14,963 nt of DNA from Prevotella sp. UBA5387 (GTDB lineage Bacteria > Bacteroidota > Bacteroidia > Bacteroidales > Bacteroidaceae). Under the pieces are notes generated by a model that worked only from the letters and a program-made list of their open reading frames with translations, did not search any database and was not told the DNA's origin. The position numbers and the translations under genes are program-made. The DNA lies in assembly GCA_002407775.1 (NCBI GenBank), contig DHOP01000096.1:1-14963 (forward strand). The letters are read 5' to 3'. Shown one piece after another: positions 1 through 7,320 of the stretch; the first letter of the stretch is position 1; the number at the start of each line of letters is the position of its first letter.

Positions 1-7
1 AGATGTT

Positions 8-24
8 CCTCGGGGGCTTTTTTT
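8..24 (+). terminator. Right arm of a probable rho-independent terminator, cut by the window edge
   Basis: The sequence CCTCGGGGGC is followed at once by seven T residues (18-24). This is how the descending arm and U-tract of an intrinsic terminator look. The matching left arm (expected to resemble CCCCGAGG) would lie before base 1, so the hairpin cannot be confirmed. It would end a plus-strand gene to the left of the window. The rest of 25-230 shows no convincing gene. One frame is open over 1-180 but its translation resembles nothing I know. Confidence 0.35.
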
Positions 25-230
25 CGTTTTGTGAGGTCTGTCCATTACGCCCGATTACACTTGTTCTGTGCAAATTGGTTTGGACGACTTTGTCATTACG
101 ACCAGTTTTATACCATTGGAATATGTTGGCATAGCCCGTCTAGGATAATAAAGGATGGAAGGATTTTTTTTAGGGAATAAAGTATTATTGACTGACTGTT
201 AAATCTCAGTGTTTAAATTCCTTCGACAAA

Positions 231-249
231 AATTGCTGATAGAGGCAAT
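231..249 (-). terminator. Weak terminator candidate after the TauE/SafE-type gene
   Basis: Read on the minus strand, ATTGC and GCAAT are separated by eight bases and followed by a short T run (TTTTTG), about 50 nt past the stop codon of the exporter gene. The stem is only 5 bp, so this is a candidate and no more. Confidence 0.3.
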
Positions 250-297
250 AATTGATTTCTTATAATGATTCTTTGAGAATGAATGAAATGACTTAAA

Positions 298-1065
298 TCA
301 GCTAAATAGAAGAACAAGTACGCTAATACAGGTAACTATAATTGTGAAGATACGGAAAGTTCGTTCGGGGAGAAACTTTACTAGTCTTATACCAATCCAG
401 CCACCAAGTAGAATTGTAGGAATTGTGCAAATATCTATAAGGAGCGTTGTTGAATTAATGTTATGCCATACAAATATTTGTAATGGAAGTTTTAGGTAAT
501 TTACACAAAGAAAAAACCATGCATTAGTGCCAACGAAAGCCAACTTAGGCATTTTCATGCTAAGTAAATAGATTGCAAGTATTGGTCCTGCAGCATTACC
601 AATCATAGTGCAGAATCCGCCCAGAAGTCCGAAAAGGGGTCCATACCACCAACTATTTATAGAAGATTTTTGTTTTCCTCTTACTTGGTTAATAATCATA
701 ACAGCGAGCACAAGTAATAGACAGAATCCCATAAGATGTTTAAAAGAGTCTTTAGGAATTAATTGGTCAACTATTAATGCTATGAAAAATCCAAAAAGAG
801 CCATTGGTAACAGTTGCCAAATATATTTCCATTCAGCTTGTCTACGATAGTAGGCAACACCAATAATATCTGCCATACAAAGGATAGGGAGCATAAGTCC
901 AGTAGATGGTTTGGCACCGAATTCTATTGCGAGGAATGGTATAGCAATCATTGTGAGTCCTTGAATACCTGTTTTTGACATACCAACAAATAGTGCAGCA
1001 ATAAAGAGAAGCGCCCAAGAAAATGGACCATGCATATAAGATGTAATATCGCTAATAAATGGCAT
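298..1065 (-). CDS. TauE/SafE family (DUF81) membrane anion exporter
   Basis: A 255-residue polytopic inner-membrane protein of the TauE/SafE family, whose members are thought to move sulfite, sulfonates or related small anions across the membrane. The N-terminal part has the family pattern: a hydrophobic helix running into FVGMSKTGIQG at about residues 27-37, then a second helix and a short loop. About eight membrane segments can be drawn in two similar halves, and the second half opens with GLLGGFCTMIGNAAGPILAIYLL, a typical repeat of the N-terminal motif. The length is usual for the family. The start ATG at 1065 lies 23 nt after a TAnnTTTG box. The gene stands alone, and no sulfur-metabolism gene is nearby, so the substrate is unknown. 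The family assignment is firm and the transported ion is not. Confidence 0.88.
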   Translation of the reverse strand: MPFISDITSYMHGPFSWALLFIAALFVGMSKTGIQGLTMIAIPFLAIEFGAKPSTGLMLPILCMADIIGVAYYRRQAEWKYIWQLLPMALFGFFIALIVDQLIPKDSFKHLMGFCLLLVLAVMIINQVRGKQKSSINSWWYGPLFGLLGGFCTMIGNAAGPILAIYLLSMKMPKLAFVGTNAWFFLCVNYLKLPLQIFVWHNINSTTLLIDICTIPTILLGGWIGIRLVKFLPERTFRIFTIIVTCISVLVLLFS

Positions 1066-1088
1066 TGTTAGTTAGATTTTATTGATGG

Positions 1089-1096
1089 CAAAGGTA
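1089..1096 (-). promoter_or_regulatory. Candidate -7 promoter box of the TauE/SafE-type gene
   Basis: On the minus strand this reads TACCTTTG, a match to the Bacteroidota -7 consensus TAnnTTTG. It lies 23 nt before the start codon at 1065. I see no clear TTTG partner about 20 nt further upstream, so confidence is moderate. Confidence 0.45.
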
Positions 1097-1140
1097 ACGA
1101 AATCTTGTACATTGTCTATTGCTTATAGTAGTATTTCTGC

Positions 1141-1148
1141 TTCAAGTA
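1141..1148. repeat. Possible left target-site duplication
   Basis: TTCAAGTA directly outside the left end resembles TTCAAGAC directly outside the right end (2222-2229), with six of eight bases the same and the first six identical. IS256-family elements usually produce 8-9 bp duplications. The differences fit an old insertion, but a match this short could be chance. Confidence 0.5.
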
Positions 1149-1153
1149 GAGGA

Positions 1154-1173
1154 TGTCATCTCAACTGTGTCAT
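1154..1173 (+). repeat. Left terminal inverted repeat of the IS256-type element
   Basis: TGTCATCTCAACTGTGTCAT matches the reverse complement of 2197-2216 at 17 of 20 positions. It lies 47 nt before the transposase start codon. Confidence 0.78.
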
Positions 1174-1193
1174 GACGAATGATAATAAATTAT

Positions 1194-1201
1194 TAACTTT
1201 G
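1194..1201 (+). promoter_or_regulatory. Candidate -7 box of the relic transposase
   Basis: TAACTTTG fits TAnnTTTG and lies 19 nt before the relic start ATG at 1221, inside the insertion sequence. No clear upstream TTTG partner is seen. Confidence 0.4.
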
Positions 1202-1220
1202 CTCTTCATTAGAGCTTAAA

Positions 1221-2134
1221 ATGACACAAGAAGAGTACTCAGAGATGCTTGCATCCGCCAAGGATCAGTTCAATGCTGGCAAGCCCTTGTTTGGTAAGGA
1301 AGGAGCCTTTCATAAGGATTTCCAATGTAACCGTAAGTAACATCACCGTGAAGGTGTGGGACGAGATTAAAGACTGGCGCAACCGCACCTTGGACGAGGT
1401 TTGTCCCGTAGTTTGGATGGATGCCATCCATTATAAAGTAGGTAATGACAAGGGGGCTGCCAAGTCGCGTGCCATCTATAAATGTTATAGGTATTGATAA
1501 GAGCGGGCGCAAGGATCTCCTAGTTATGTACATCGCTCACAGTGAGGGTGCTAACTTTTGGCTTTGGGTTCTGACAGATCTATAGAATCGTGGTGTGAAG
1601 GATAATCTTATAGCCTGTGTGGATGGCCTTTCCGGATTCCCTGACGCCATTACAAGCATCTTCCCCAACACTGATGTTCAGCTCTGTGTCGTGCATCGGA
1701 TTCGCAACTCCGTGAAGTATGTGGACAGCAAAAATCAGAAGGAATTCCTAAAGGATCTCAAGCTGGTTTATGCTGCCGACATAAAGGAAAAAGCAGAGAT
1801 GGAATCAGAGAATCCGGAAAAGAAATGGGGTGGACAGAATCCCATAGTTATCAAGTCGTGGCGGGATAAATGGAAGTTGCCCAGTAGTTACTTTCAGTAT
1901 ACGGCAGCCATCCGCAGGATGATTTATACCACTAATACTGTTGAAGGATACCATCGTTAGGTCCGTAAGATTACGAAGACCAAAGGTGTCTTTCCAACCA
2001 ACGAGTCCCTATATAAGCTCGTCTATTTTGCTTACCGCAATATCCGTAAGAAATGGACGATGTCCTTGGCAAATTGGGGACAGACAGCGCAGCAATCAGC
2101 GATAAAGTTTAGAGATGGATTTGAGATTATGTAA
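1221..2134 (+). pseudogene. IS256-family transposase, multiply disrupted
   Basis: Reading across three frames rebuilds most of a DDE transposase. The first piece (from ATG 1221) carries the N-terminal GKPLFGKEGAF motif. At about 1311 the reading jumps frame and the homology skips roughly 90-100 residues, so an internal deletion is inferred. The next piece includes WMDAIHYKV with the first catalytic Asp. An extra A in the AAA at 1480-1482 shifts the frame again. The last part carries CVDGLSGFPDAI (second Asp) and NTVEGYHR (catalytic Glu). It is cut by TAG at 1583-1585 (in the LQNRG motif) and TAG at 1958-1960 (after GYHR), where relatives have Gln, so both look like CAG-to-TAG changes. The C-terminus continues to TAA at 2132-2134. 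All three catalytic residues remain, but no full protein can be made. Confidence 0.9.
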
Positions 2135-2196
2135 CTTAGAGCTGTCCAAAAGAGTATCAGGCTCACATTGCCTGTTATCACTTAGAGAAAGAGCCA

Positions 2197-2216
2197 ATGA
2201 CGCAGTTCAAATGACA
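2197..2216 (-). repeat. Right terminal inverted repeat of the IS256-type element
   Basis: On the minus strand this reads TGTCATTTGAACTGCGTCAT and pairs with 1154-1173 with three mismatches. It begins about 60 nt after the transposase stop codon. Confidence 0.78.
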
Positions 2217-2221
2217 AACCC

Positions 2222-2229
2222 TTCAAGAC
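2222..2229. repeat. Possible right target-site duplication
   Basis: TTCAAGAC follows the right end of the insertion sequence and is the counterpart of TTCAAGTA at 1141-1148. Confidence 0.5.
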
Positions 2230-2391
2230 GTGAAATCAACTTTCTATTAATTGTTCAAGCTTTAATCATTATTCTATTTTTTCATATAGTATAGATATGT
2301 ATTTATGTTTTAGGAAGCTAAATAATTTCTTAATGAAAACGTTTACATTGTTATTCCTTATAAAAATATAACAATAATAGTTTATATTATA

Positions 2392-2399
2392 TATATTTG
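2392..2399 (+). promoter_or_regulatory. Candidate -7 box of the small-protein/pectate-lyase unit
   Basis: TATATTTG fits TAnnTTTG and lies 31 nt before the ATG at 2431. The surrounding DNA is very AT-rich, so chance matches are more likely here. There is no clear TTTG 19-21 nt upstream. Apart from the right end of the insertion sequence, the 2135-2430 stretch holds nothing else I can recognise. Confidence 0.45.
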
Positions 2400-2430
2400 C
2401 AAAAGCACTATAATTTTAATCTACCCATTT

Positions 2431-2826
2431 ATGTCTTATCAATCATTACCACTGAATAAATTCACGTTAGCAATTGCTTTTATCGGAGCACTTTTTCCTT
2501 CCATATCATCGTCTAAGGATAAGCAAACGGTTATTATAAACGGACAAATCATCAGCAAGTTTGTCAATAAAATAACGTTTGAAGATGATGTTGCGAAAAT
2601 TGCTTTCGAGGATGGGACAGTGGAGAAGGACGATATTAGTTCTGTCTACATGTTTTACCAACCTACACCATCAGATATAGACGGAGTAAAGAATCTAAAA
2701 GTAGCCTCAAAGAAATCTGTATCCAATTTGATTTTTAATCTTCAGGGCAATTATGTAGGTAACTCTCTAAAGCAACTATCAAAGGGCGTATATATCACTG
2801 ATCATCATAAGATCATTGTCAAGTAA
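2431..2826 (+). CDS. Small predicted exported protein with a sorting-tail-like C-terminus
   Basis: A 131-residue protein I cannot name. It opens with a signal-peptide-like stretch: Lys10, a hydrophobic core at about 11-23, then a Ser-rich end. Residues 43-76 (from SKFVNKITFEDD to VYMFY) follow the pattern hydrophobic-S/K-I-x-F, acidic turn, K-I/V, DG or KG, then a second strand ending in an aromatic. The same pattern occurs near the N-terminus of the following pectate lyase. The last 33 residues, with IFNLQGNYVGNSLKQLSKGV and a final IIVK, resemble the C-terminal sorting-type domain found on many secreted Prevotella and Bacteroides proteins. The gap to the lyase start is only 19 nt, so the two are probably co-transcribed. 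Export is likely and the function is unknown. It could also be a small accessory or binding protein for pectin. Confidence 0.7.
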   Translation: MSYQSLPLNKFTLAIAFIGALFPSISSSKDKQTVIINGQIISKFVNKITFEDDVAKIAFEDGTVEKDDISSVYMFYQPTPSDIDGVKNLKVASKKSVSNLIFNLQGNYVGNSLKQLSKGVYITDHHKIIVK

Positions 2827-2845
2827 ATGCATAGAAAAAAACATT

Positions 2846-5212
2846 ATGAAGCACAATAGAATTATTACCATGTCATTCATCGTTTGGACCACGGTTACTT
2901 TTGCTCAGTCAAATGCTGTGAAGATGGATACTAAATCTAACCAAGTTGTTCTTACCACTGTCAATGGAAGTGCGAAATTCTATAATACGGCTGACCTTGA
3001 TAGTATTTCTTTTGACAAGTCCACTGGCAAGGTTGATATTAGTTCCAAGAAAGGTTCCACTGATAGTTATTCTGCTATAGAAAGTCTAGCTTTTTCTAAA
3101 GCCTCATGTCAAGGAACCAATGGCATTGTTAAAGATAATGGCATCACTATTTCTGTCGCTAAGGGTTGGCAGGAGAGTGCTTTCATTGAATGGTCACTCA
3201 TCCCAAGTGCATTGAATTATCATGTATATGTCAAGGGTGGACAATTCAAAGAATTCACTCGACTTGACCCTCAACTTGTACGTAATTATGGAAACTATGG
3301 AAGGGCAGATGCAATTGGTCTTATGGCTGACACCTACACAATGAATGTTGTTGCTGTTGATTCCATTGGCAACGAAACATCAGCGATTGGAGAAGCTTCT
3401 AATCTTATTGTGAAAAACTATGATCGTTCCGGCTATGCTCATTTCAATCGCACTGAAGGTGTAGGCGCATATCGTAACGATGGCGTACTTAAAGATAATG
3501 CGGTAGTATTGTATGTCACCAATAGTAATATCAACACCATTTCTTGTTATGTAGAACGAGGTGACAAATTAAAGGTAGATATGGTAGGATTGGGCAACAT
3601 TCTCCAAGCTATGGAGAAGGGCTTAGAAAAGCGTCCCTTTGATATCCGCTTTATTGGAGAAATTAAGGTAATGTCTACTGATGCAGCACAATTGATGGGG
3701 ACAGCAAGCTGTCTCAATCTGAAAGGAAATGTTTTTGGTTTAGAGCAGAATGTTACTTTTGAAGGCATTGGGGAGGATGCCACTCTCAACGGTATAGGTA
3801 TTCGTTTCAATCGTGCAGGTAGTGTGGAGATTAGGAATCTCGGAATTTTGAACCAAGCTGATGATTGTTTTGAGTTAACAGAATCAACGCGAATGTGGTT
3901 GCACAATATAGATATGTATTACGGTAATCAGGGTAGCGACCAAGACCAGGCAAAGGGAGATGGATCAACTGACTTGAAGAAGGGAACAACTTTTACAACT
4001 TTTGCTTATAATCACTATTGGGATAGTGGCAAAGCATCTCTATGCGGTTTGAGTGGAGAAAGTGACGGAGATTTCGTAACCTATCACCATAACTGGTTTG
4101 ATCATTCTGATTCTCGCCATCCCCGAGTGCGCACTAAGACGGTGCATGTATATAACAACTATTATGATGGCATTTCTAAATACGGAATTGGTGCATGTCT
4201 AGCTTCAAGCGTCTTTGTCGAGGCTAATTTTTTTCGTAATTGCAGATATCCAATGCTCATTTCTCTCCAGGGAAATGATGTCTATGCAGGCACATCCACT
4301 TACGATCCAGCCGACTTTGGCACTTTTAGCAGCGAAGCAGGAGGTATGATCAAAAGTTTTGCAAATAAGTATGTAGACACTAATTCAACAACCTCTTTCT
4401 GGCCATATTCAGCCACAAGACTTCTCACCAAGGGCAATTATACTGATGCTTCTTCTTTAGGTGTTGACACTAAAGTTCATTTTGATGCATTTGAGGCATC
4501 AACTCGAGATACTCAGGTCCCAGCAGATGTCAAGGCCTTCAATGGCGGTGGAGCTTACAACAATTTTGATACAGATGCTTCAAGACTATATTCATACACA
4601 CCAGATTTAGCCATAAACGTGCCTTCTGTTGTGGTTGGCTATTTCGGAGCAGGGCGAATGAACCATGGTGACTTGGACTGGTCTTTTAGTGATGCTGATG
4701 ACAAAAATTCAGACGTGGACATATCGTTGAAGAATATGTTGTCGGCCTATAAATCTAAACTAGTTGGAATCTTTGGTGATAGTCTTTCTAGCAATCCTCC
4801 GGCCGACAGTACAGAATTGGATACTACTATAACAATTCCTCCCATCTCATCTGATAGCGTTATCTCTAAATCGACTAGTTGTACATTCTCTCTTGCAGAG
4901 AAAGCACCCTCAAATAAAGTTTTCACTATCGTTGGCAATTACTCTAATACTAAAGGTACTGCAACTGTTGACGGGACAACGTATACTGAGTGTTTGAAGA
5001 TGGAAAGTTCTACATATATTAAGTTCACTACATCCAAGGAAATGGTTCTTCGATTGGTTTTCGGTACGAATGATACCAAATACACTCTCATAATAGATGG
5101 GGTTAAGATGACTGGAGCCAATGCAGAGATTACATGCACTCTCCCTGCAGGTAATCATGTGCTTACGAAGGCAGATAGCACAAATCTATTTTATATAGGA
5201 TTAAGCGAATAG
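2846..5212 (+). CDS. Secreted multidomain pectate lyase (polysaccharide lyase family 1 type)
   Basis: A 788-residue enzyme predicted to cut polygalacturonate by beta-elimination outside the cytoplasm. ATG 2846 gives a good signal peptide ending near Ala20-Gln21. The upstream in-frame TTG at 2816 overlaps the previous gene and is less likely. Order of parts: signal peptide; a short module at about 32-86 shared with the upstream protein; a fibronectin-III-like region at about 95-190; the PL1 beta-helix at about 196-605 (starting YAHFNRTEGVGAY); a Pro/Ser/Asp/Thr-rich linker; and a beta-rich C-terminal domain at about 674-788 that may bind sugar. Key residues include DGSTDLKKG (Asp376, likely a calcium ligand) and YHHNWFDHSDSRHPRVR at 413-429, followed by VHVYNNYYD. 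Arg424 and Arg429 align with PelC Arg218 (catalytic) and Arg223. No C-terminal sorting domain of the kind seen on the small upstream protein is present. Confidence 0.92.
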   Translation: MKHNRIITMSFIVWTTVTFAQSNAVKMDTKSNQVVLTTVNGSAKFYNTADLDSISFDKSTGKVDISSKKGSTDSYSAIESLAFSKASCQGTNGIVKDNGITISVAKGWQESAFIEWSLIPSALNYHVYVKGGQFKEFTRLDPQLVRNYGNYGRADAIGLMADTYTMNVVAVDSIGNETSAIGEASNLIVKNYDRSGYAHFNRTEGVGAYRNDGVLKDNAVVLYVTNSNINTISCYVERGDKLKVDMVGLGNILQAMEKGLEKRPFDIRFIGEIKVMSTDAAQLMGTASCLNLKGNVFGLEQNVTFEGIGEDATLNGIGIRFNRAGSVEIRNLGILNQADDCFELTESTRMWLHNIDMYYGNQGSDQDQAKGDGSTDLKKGTTFTTFAYNHYWDSGKASLCGLSGESDGDFVTYHHNWFDHSDSRHPRVRTKTVHVYNNYYDGISKYGIGACLASSVFVEANFFRNCRYPMLISLQGNDVYAGTSTYDPADFGTFSSEAGGMIKSFANKYVDTNSTTSFWPYSATRLLTKGNYTDASSLGVDTKVHFDAFEASTRDTQVPADVKAFNGGGAYNNFDTDASRLYSYTPDLAINVPSVVVGYFGAGRMNHGDLDWSFSDADDKNSDVDISLKNMLSAYKSKLVGIFGDSLSSNPPADSTELDTTITIPPISSDSVISKSTSCTFSLAEKAPSNKVFTIVGNYSNTKGTATVDGTTYTECLKMESSTYIKFTTSKEMVLRLVFGTNDTKYTLIIDGVKMTGANAEITCTLPAGNHVLTKADSTNLFYIGLSE

Positions 5213-5242
5213 AATTTCCCTTTTTAATGCTGCAACAAAGTC

Positions 5243-5262
5243 CAGCTTCTTTTCACAAGCTG
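5243..5262 (+). terminator. Weak terminator candidate after the pectate lyase
   Basis: CAGCTT and AAGCTG form a 6-bp stem with an 8-base loop about 30 nt after the lyase stop. A T-rich stretch (GGTTTTTATTTG) begins 5 nt later. The stem is short and the T run is not immediately adjacent. Confidence 0.35.
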
Positions 5263-5308
5263 TTATGGTTTTTATTTGTTGGATGAGAATTTATGTCTAA
5301 TAATAGCA

Positions 5309-5316
5309 TAACTTTG
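5309..5316 (+). promoter_or_regulatory. Candidate -7 box before the DUF4153 gene
   Basis: TAACTTTG fits TAnnTTTG and would leave a leader of about 85 nt before ATG 5407. The nearest TTTG/TTG (5275-5281) is 27 nt upstream, wider than the usual 19-21. The box overlaps the right arm of a 9-bp inverted repeat (5233-5241 with 5311-5319). Confidence 0.35.
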
Positions 5317-5406
5317 TTGTAGTCTTATTTATGAGAATCTTGGAGATATGAATGATGGAATTAGTAAAATAAAATAGTTTTAAATTAACATTTAGATTAG
5401 AAGCAA

Positions 5407-7140
5407 ATGAAACTTATTCACTATCAACTTCTAGAACAATGGAAAGGCAAGTTGGAAGAGGTCGTTTTACGTTTTCCACTAACTATTGTGATGTCTCTTT
5501 TTGCATGCATTGCCACAATATATCTCAACCACTTCGTTCGTAGCAACGGAGACTTTACTGGTGTGCAATACTTCCTGGCAATCTATCCTGCGTCTGCAAT
5601 GGTACTATCTTTGATGCTTCACCTATGGACGGAAGAATGGACTAACAGATCTCGTGGCTGGTTGGCATCGTTGATACTACACTTGCTATGGGTAGGGCTT
5701 TGTATTTATTGGGCATTACATTATCCACCTTCAATTGGGCATTCCATAGCATTTGGTGTTTGTATTGGATCAATGTTATTGGGATGGACTACTCTTCCAT
5801 TCTTACAAAAGAATGAAGACGTGGCTGCCATCAACTTTCTCATGCATTTGTTTCGAAGTTGTCTTATTTCAGCTTCGATAACTTTGGCGTTGTTTTTGAG
5901 TTTACTATTTCTTTTGCAATCATTCGTTTTCCTTTTTGATATCCATATTTTTGATTATATCTTTCTGGATGTCTTCATTGTTTGTGCTTTAATTCTTGGT
6001 TCTATTATTGTACTCATACAATTACCAAATGGGAAAGAAAAGTTCAGCAATACTAATTGGTTACAGAATCGTTTTGGCAATGGCCTAATTCATTTTCTAT
6101 TGTTGCCTCTCACTGCAGTATATGCTTTGACACTTTATGCCTATTTGATTAAAATATTGTATACATGGACATTACCTAATGGATGGGTGTCATGGCTCGT
6201 TTCTGCATTAGTATTTCTCATGGTAGTAACTGAGATCTTCCTTTATCCTTCCAATGGTCAGAATAAGTCTAAGCGTTTAGATAATATAGTAGTCATATGG
6301 CTTCCCTTTGTAGTCTTACCATTATTGGTGTTGATGTCAGTTGGTATTTGGCAGCGTTTTGCGGATTATGGAGTCACTATCTCACGCATTTATCTTTTAA
6401 TCTTCAATCTTTGGTGTTATATAGTTTGCATTGGACTAATTTGGGTTCGTTCACAAAGGGTAATGTGGATAATCTGGTCATTTTCTTTTGTTTCATTGTT
6501 AGTGTCAATATTCCCAGTCAATATTGCCAGTTTCACTCGTAACCAGTTGCAGCGTGATATTAAGTTCTTGCTTGACAATCATGGTAAGCCTCATTTGCCT
6601 ATGGATGCAAAGACATATGAAAAAGTTTTGAATCAGGCTGGGCCGAGAGCAGGTCGTAGCCTTGATTCAAAACTCTATTATCTATGGCATACCTATGAAG
6701 ATGCTAGCATTTATGCATTTCTCCAAAAAAATGTACAGCCCCTTGGTTATGATATCAACGGATTTTATCCTAAAGAAAAGGGGATGAATTCTGATCATGT
6801 AGAACAGAGCATAAACTTTGAGCCCACTATAAACGACCAAACGATCAATATTCCATCAGATTATCGCTATGTAAAACACTATGTTATAAATAAGTTAATG
6901 TCAGTTTCATTAGATGGAGATAGTTTGGACATTATAGTTGACTATGCTTCTGGTAAAGATAGTATTGTTGAACACTTTCATACCCAATTATCAAAATTGA
7001 TCGCTAAAATATACAACAATAATAACTCTCCTATTATTTTGCAAAATGGTCATTCAAAATTAGTCATCATATCATTGAACTTAAAATATACAACTCTGGT
7101 CACAGATTTCAACTGTGAATGCTATCTTTTCGTAAGATAA
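5407..7140 (+). CDS. DUF4153 family polytopic membrane protein
   Basis: A 577-residue inner-membrane protein. A short charged N-terminus leads into RFPLTIVMSL at about 22, the usual opening of Bacteroidota DUF4153 proteins, and about ten to eleven hydrophobic helices follow up to about residue 375. The last 200 residues are hydrophilic. They include the stretch GPRAGRSLDSKLYYLWHTYE, which looks like a folded cytoplasmic or periplasmic domain. The family has no established function that I know of. Its length is near the family norm. It lies between the lyase gene and the convergent end of the folK operon, and nothing links it to either. The family call rests on the N-terminal pattern, size and topology. 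Confidence 0.78.
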   Translation: MKLIHYQLLEQWKGKLEEVVLRFPLTIVMSLFACIATIYLNHFVRSNGDFTGVQYFLAIYPASAMVLSLMLHLWTEEWTNRSRGWLASLILHLLWVGLCIYWALHYPPSIGHSIAFGVCIGSMLLGWTTLPFLQKNEDVAAINFLMHLFRSCLISASITLALFLSLLFLLQSFVFLFDIHIFDYIFLDVFIVCALILGSIIVLIQLPNGKEKFSNTNWLQNRFGNGLIHFLLLPLTAVYALTLYAYLIKILYTWTLPNGWVSWLVSALVFLMVVTEIFLYPSNGQNKSKRLDNIVVIWLPFVVLPLLVLMSVGIWQRFADYGVTISRIYLLIFNLWCYIVCIGLIWVRSQRVMWIIWSFSFVSLLVSIFPVNIASFTRNQLQRDIKFLLDNHGKPHLPMDAKTYEKVLNQAGPRAGRSLDSKLYYLWHTYEDASIYAFLQKNVQPLGYDINGFYPKEKGMNSDHVEQSINFEPTINDQTINIPSDYRYVKHYVINKLMSVSLDGDSLDIIVDYASGKDSIVEHFHTQLSKLIAKIYNNNNSPIILQNGHSKLVIISLNLKYTTLVTDFNCECYLFVR

Positions 7141-7246
7141 AAGCACTTACTTTGTGTCTAAAATCCGTCCATTTCTTTCGGGTTGAGTGCGAACGTTGAA
7201 TAGTAGTAATAGTTTGGATGTTCACCATCATTTGAAATCAACACAA

Positions 7247-7272
7247 AACTAATTCACCAAGATGCATTAGTT
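7247..7272. terminator. Weak hairpin between convergent genes, possible two-way terminator
   Basis: AACTAAT (7247-7253) and ATTAGTT (7266-7272) form a 7-bp AT-rich stem with a 12-base loop in the gap between the DUF4153 gene and folK. T-rich DNA follows on the minus strand but there is no strong U-tract on either side. The position is right but the stem is weak. Confidence 0.3.
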
Positions 7273-7320
7273 ATGTTTCAAATAAAAACAGACAATAAAA
7301 TGGCGAAAAGTGAAGATGTA

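Larger units (their letters stand above)
1149..2221 (+). mobile_element. Degenerate IS256-family insertion sequence
   Basis: The element spans about 1073 bp. It is bounded by imperfect inverted repeats (core 20 nt at 1154-1173 and 2197-2216, with five further bases outside each core). Direct-repeat-like flanks beginning TTCAAG lie immediately outside. Inside is one broken IS256-type transposase gene in the same orientation as the left end. Intact IS256-family elements are usually about 1.3-1.4 kb. The shortfall of roughly 300 bp agrees with the internal deletion seen in the transposase. The exact outer ends are inferred by making both termini symmetric. The copy cannot make its own transposase but might be mobilised in trans if an intact relative is present. 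Confidence 0.78.

Noticed and set aside
1..180. Open plus-strand frame at the left edge, possible gene end
   Set aside because: The translation has no recognisable family pattern and the DNA starts with a terminator-like arm, so this is probably non-coding.
2816..2845. TTG start for the pectate lyase
   Set aside because: It overlaps the end of the upstream gene and puts ten charged or polar residues before a good signal peptide that begins at ATG 2846.
3547..3906. 119-codon minus-strand frame within the pectate lyase gene
   Set aside because: It is antisense to a strongly conserved beta-helix region, and its translation looks like a shadow with no family pattern.
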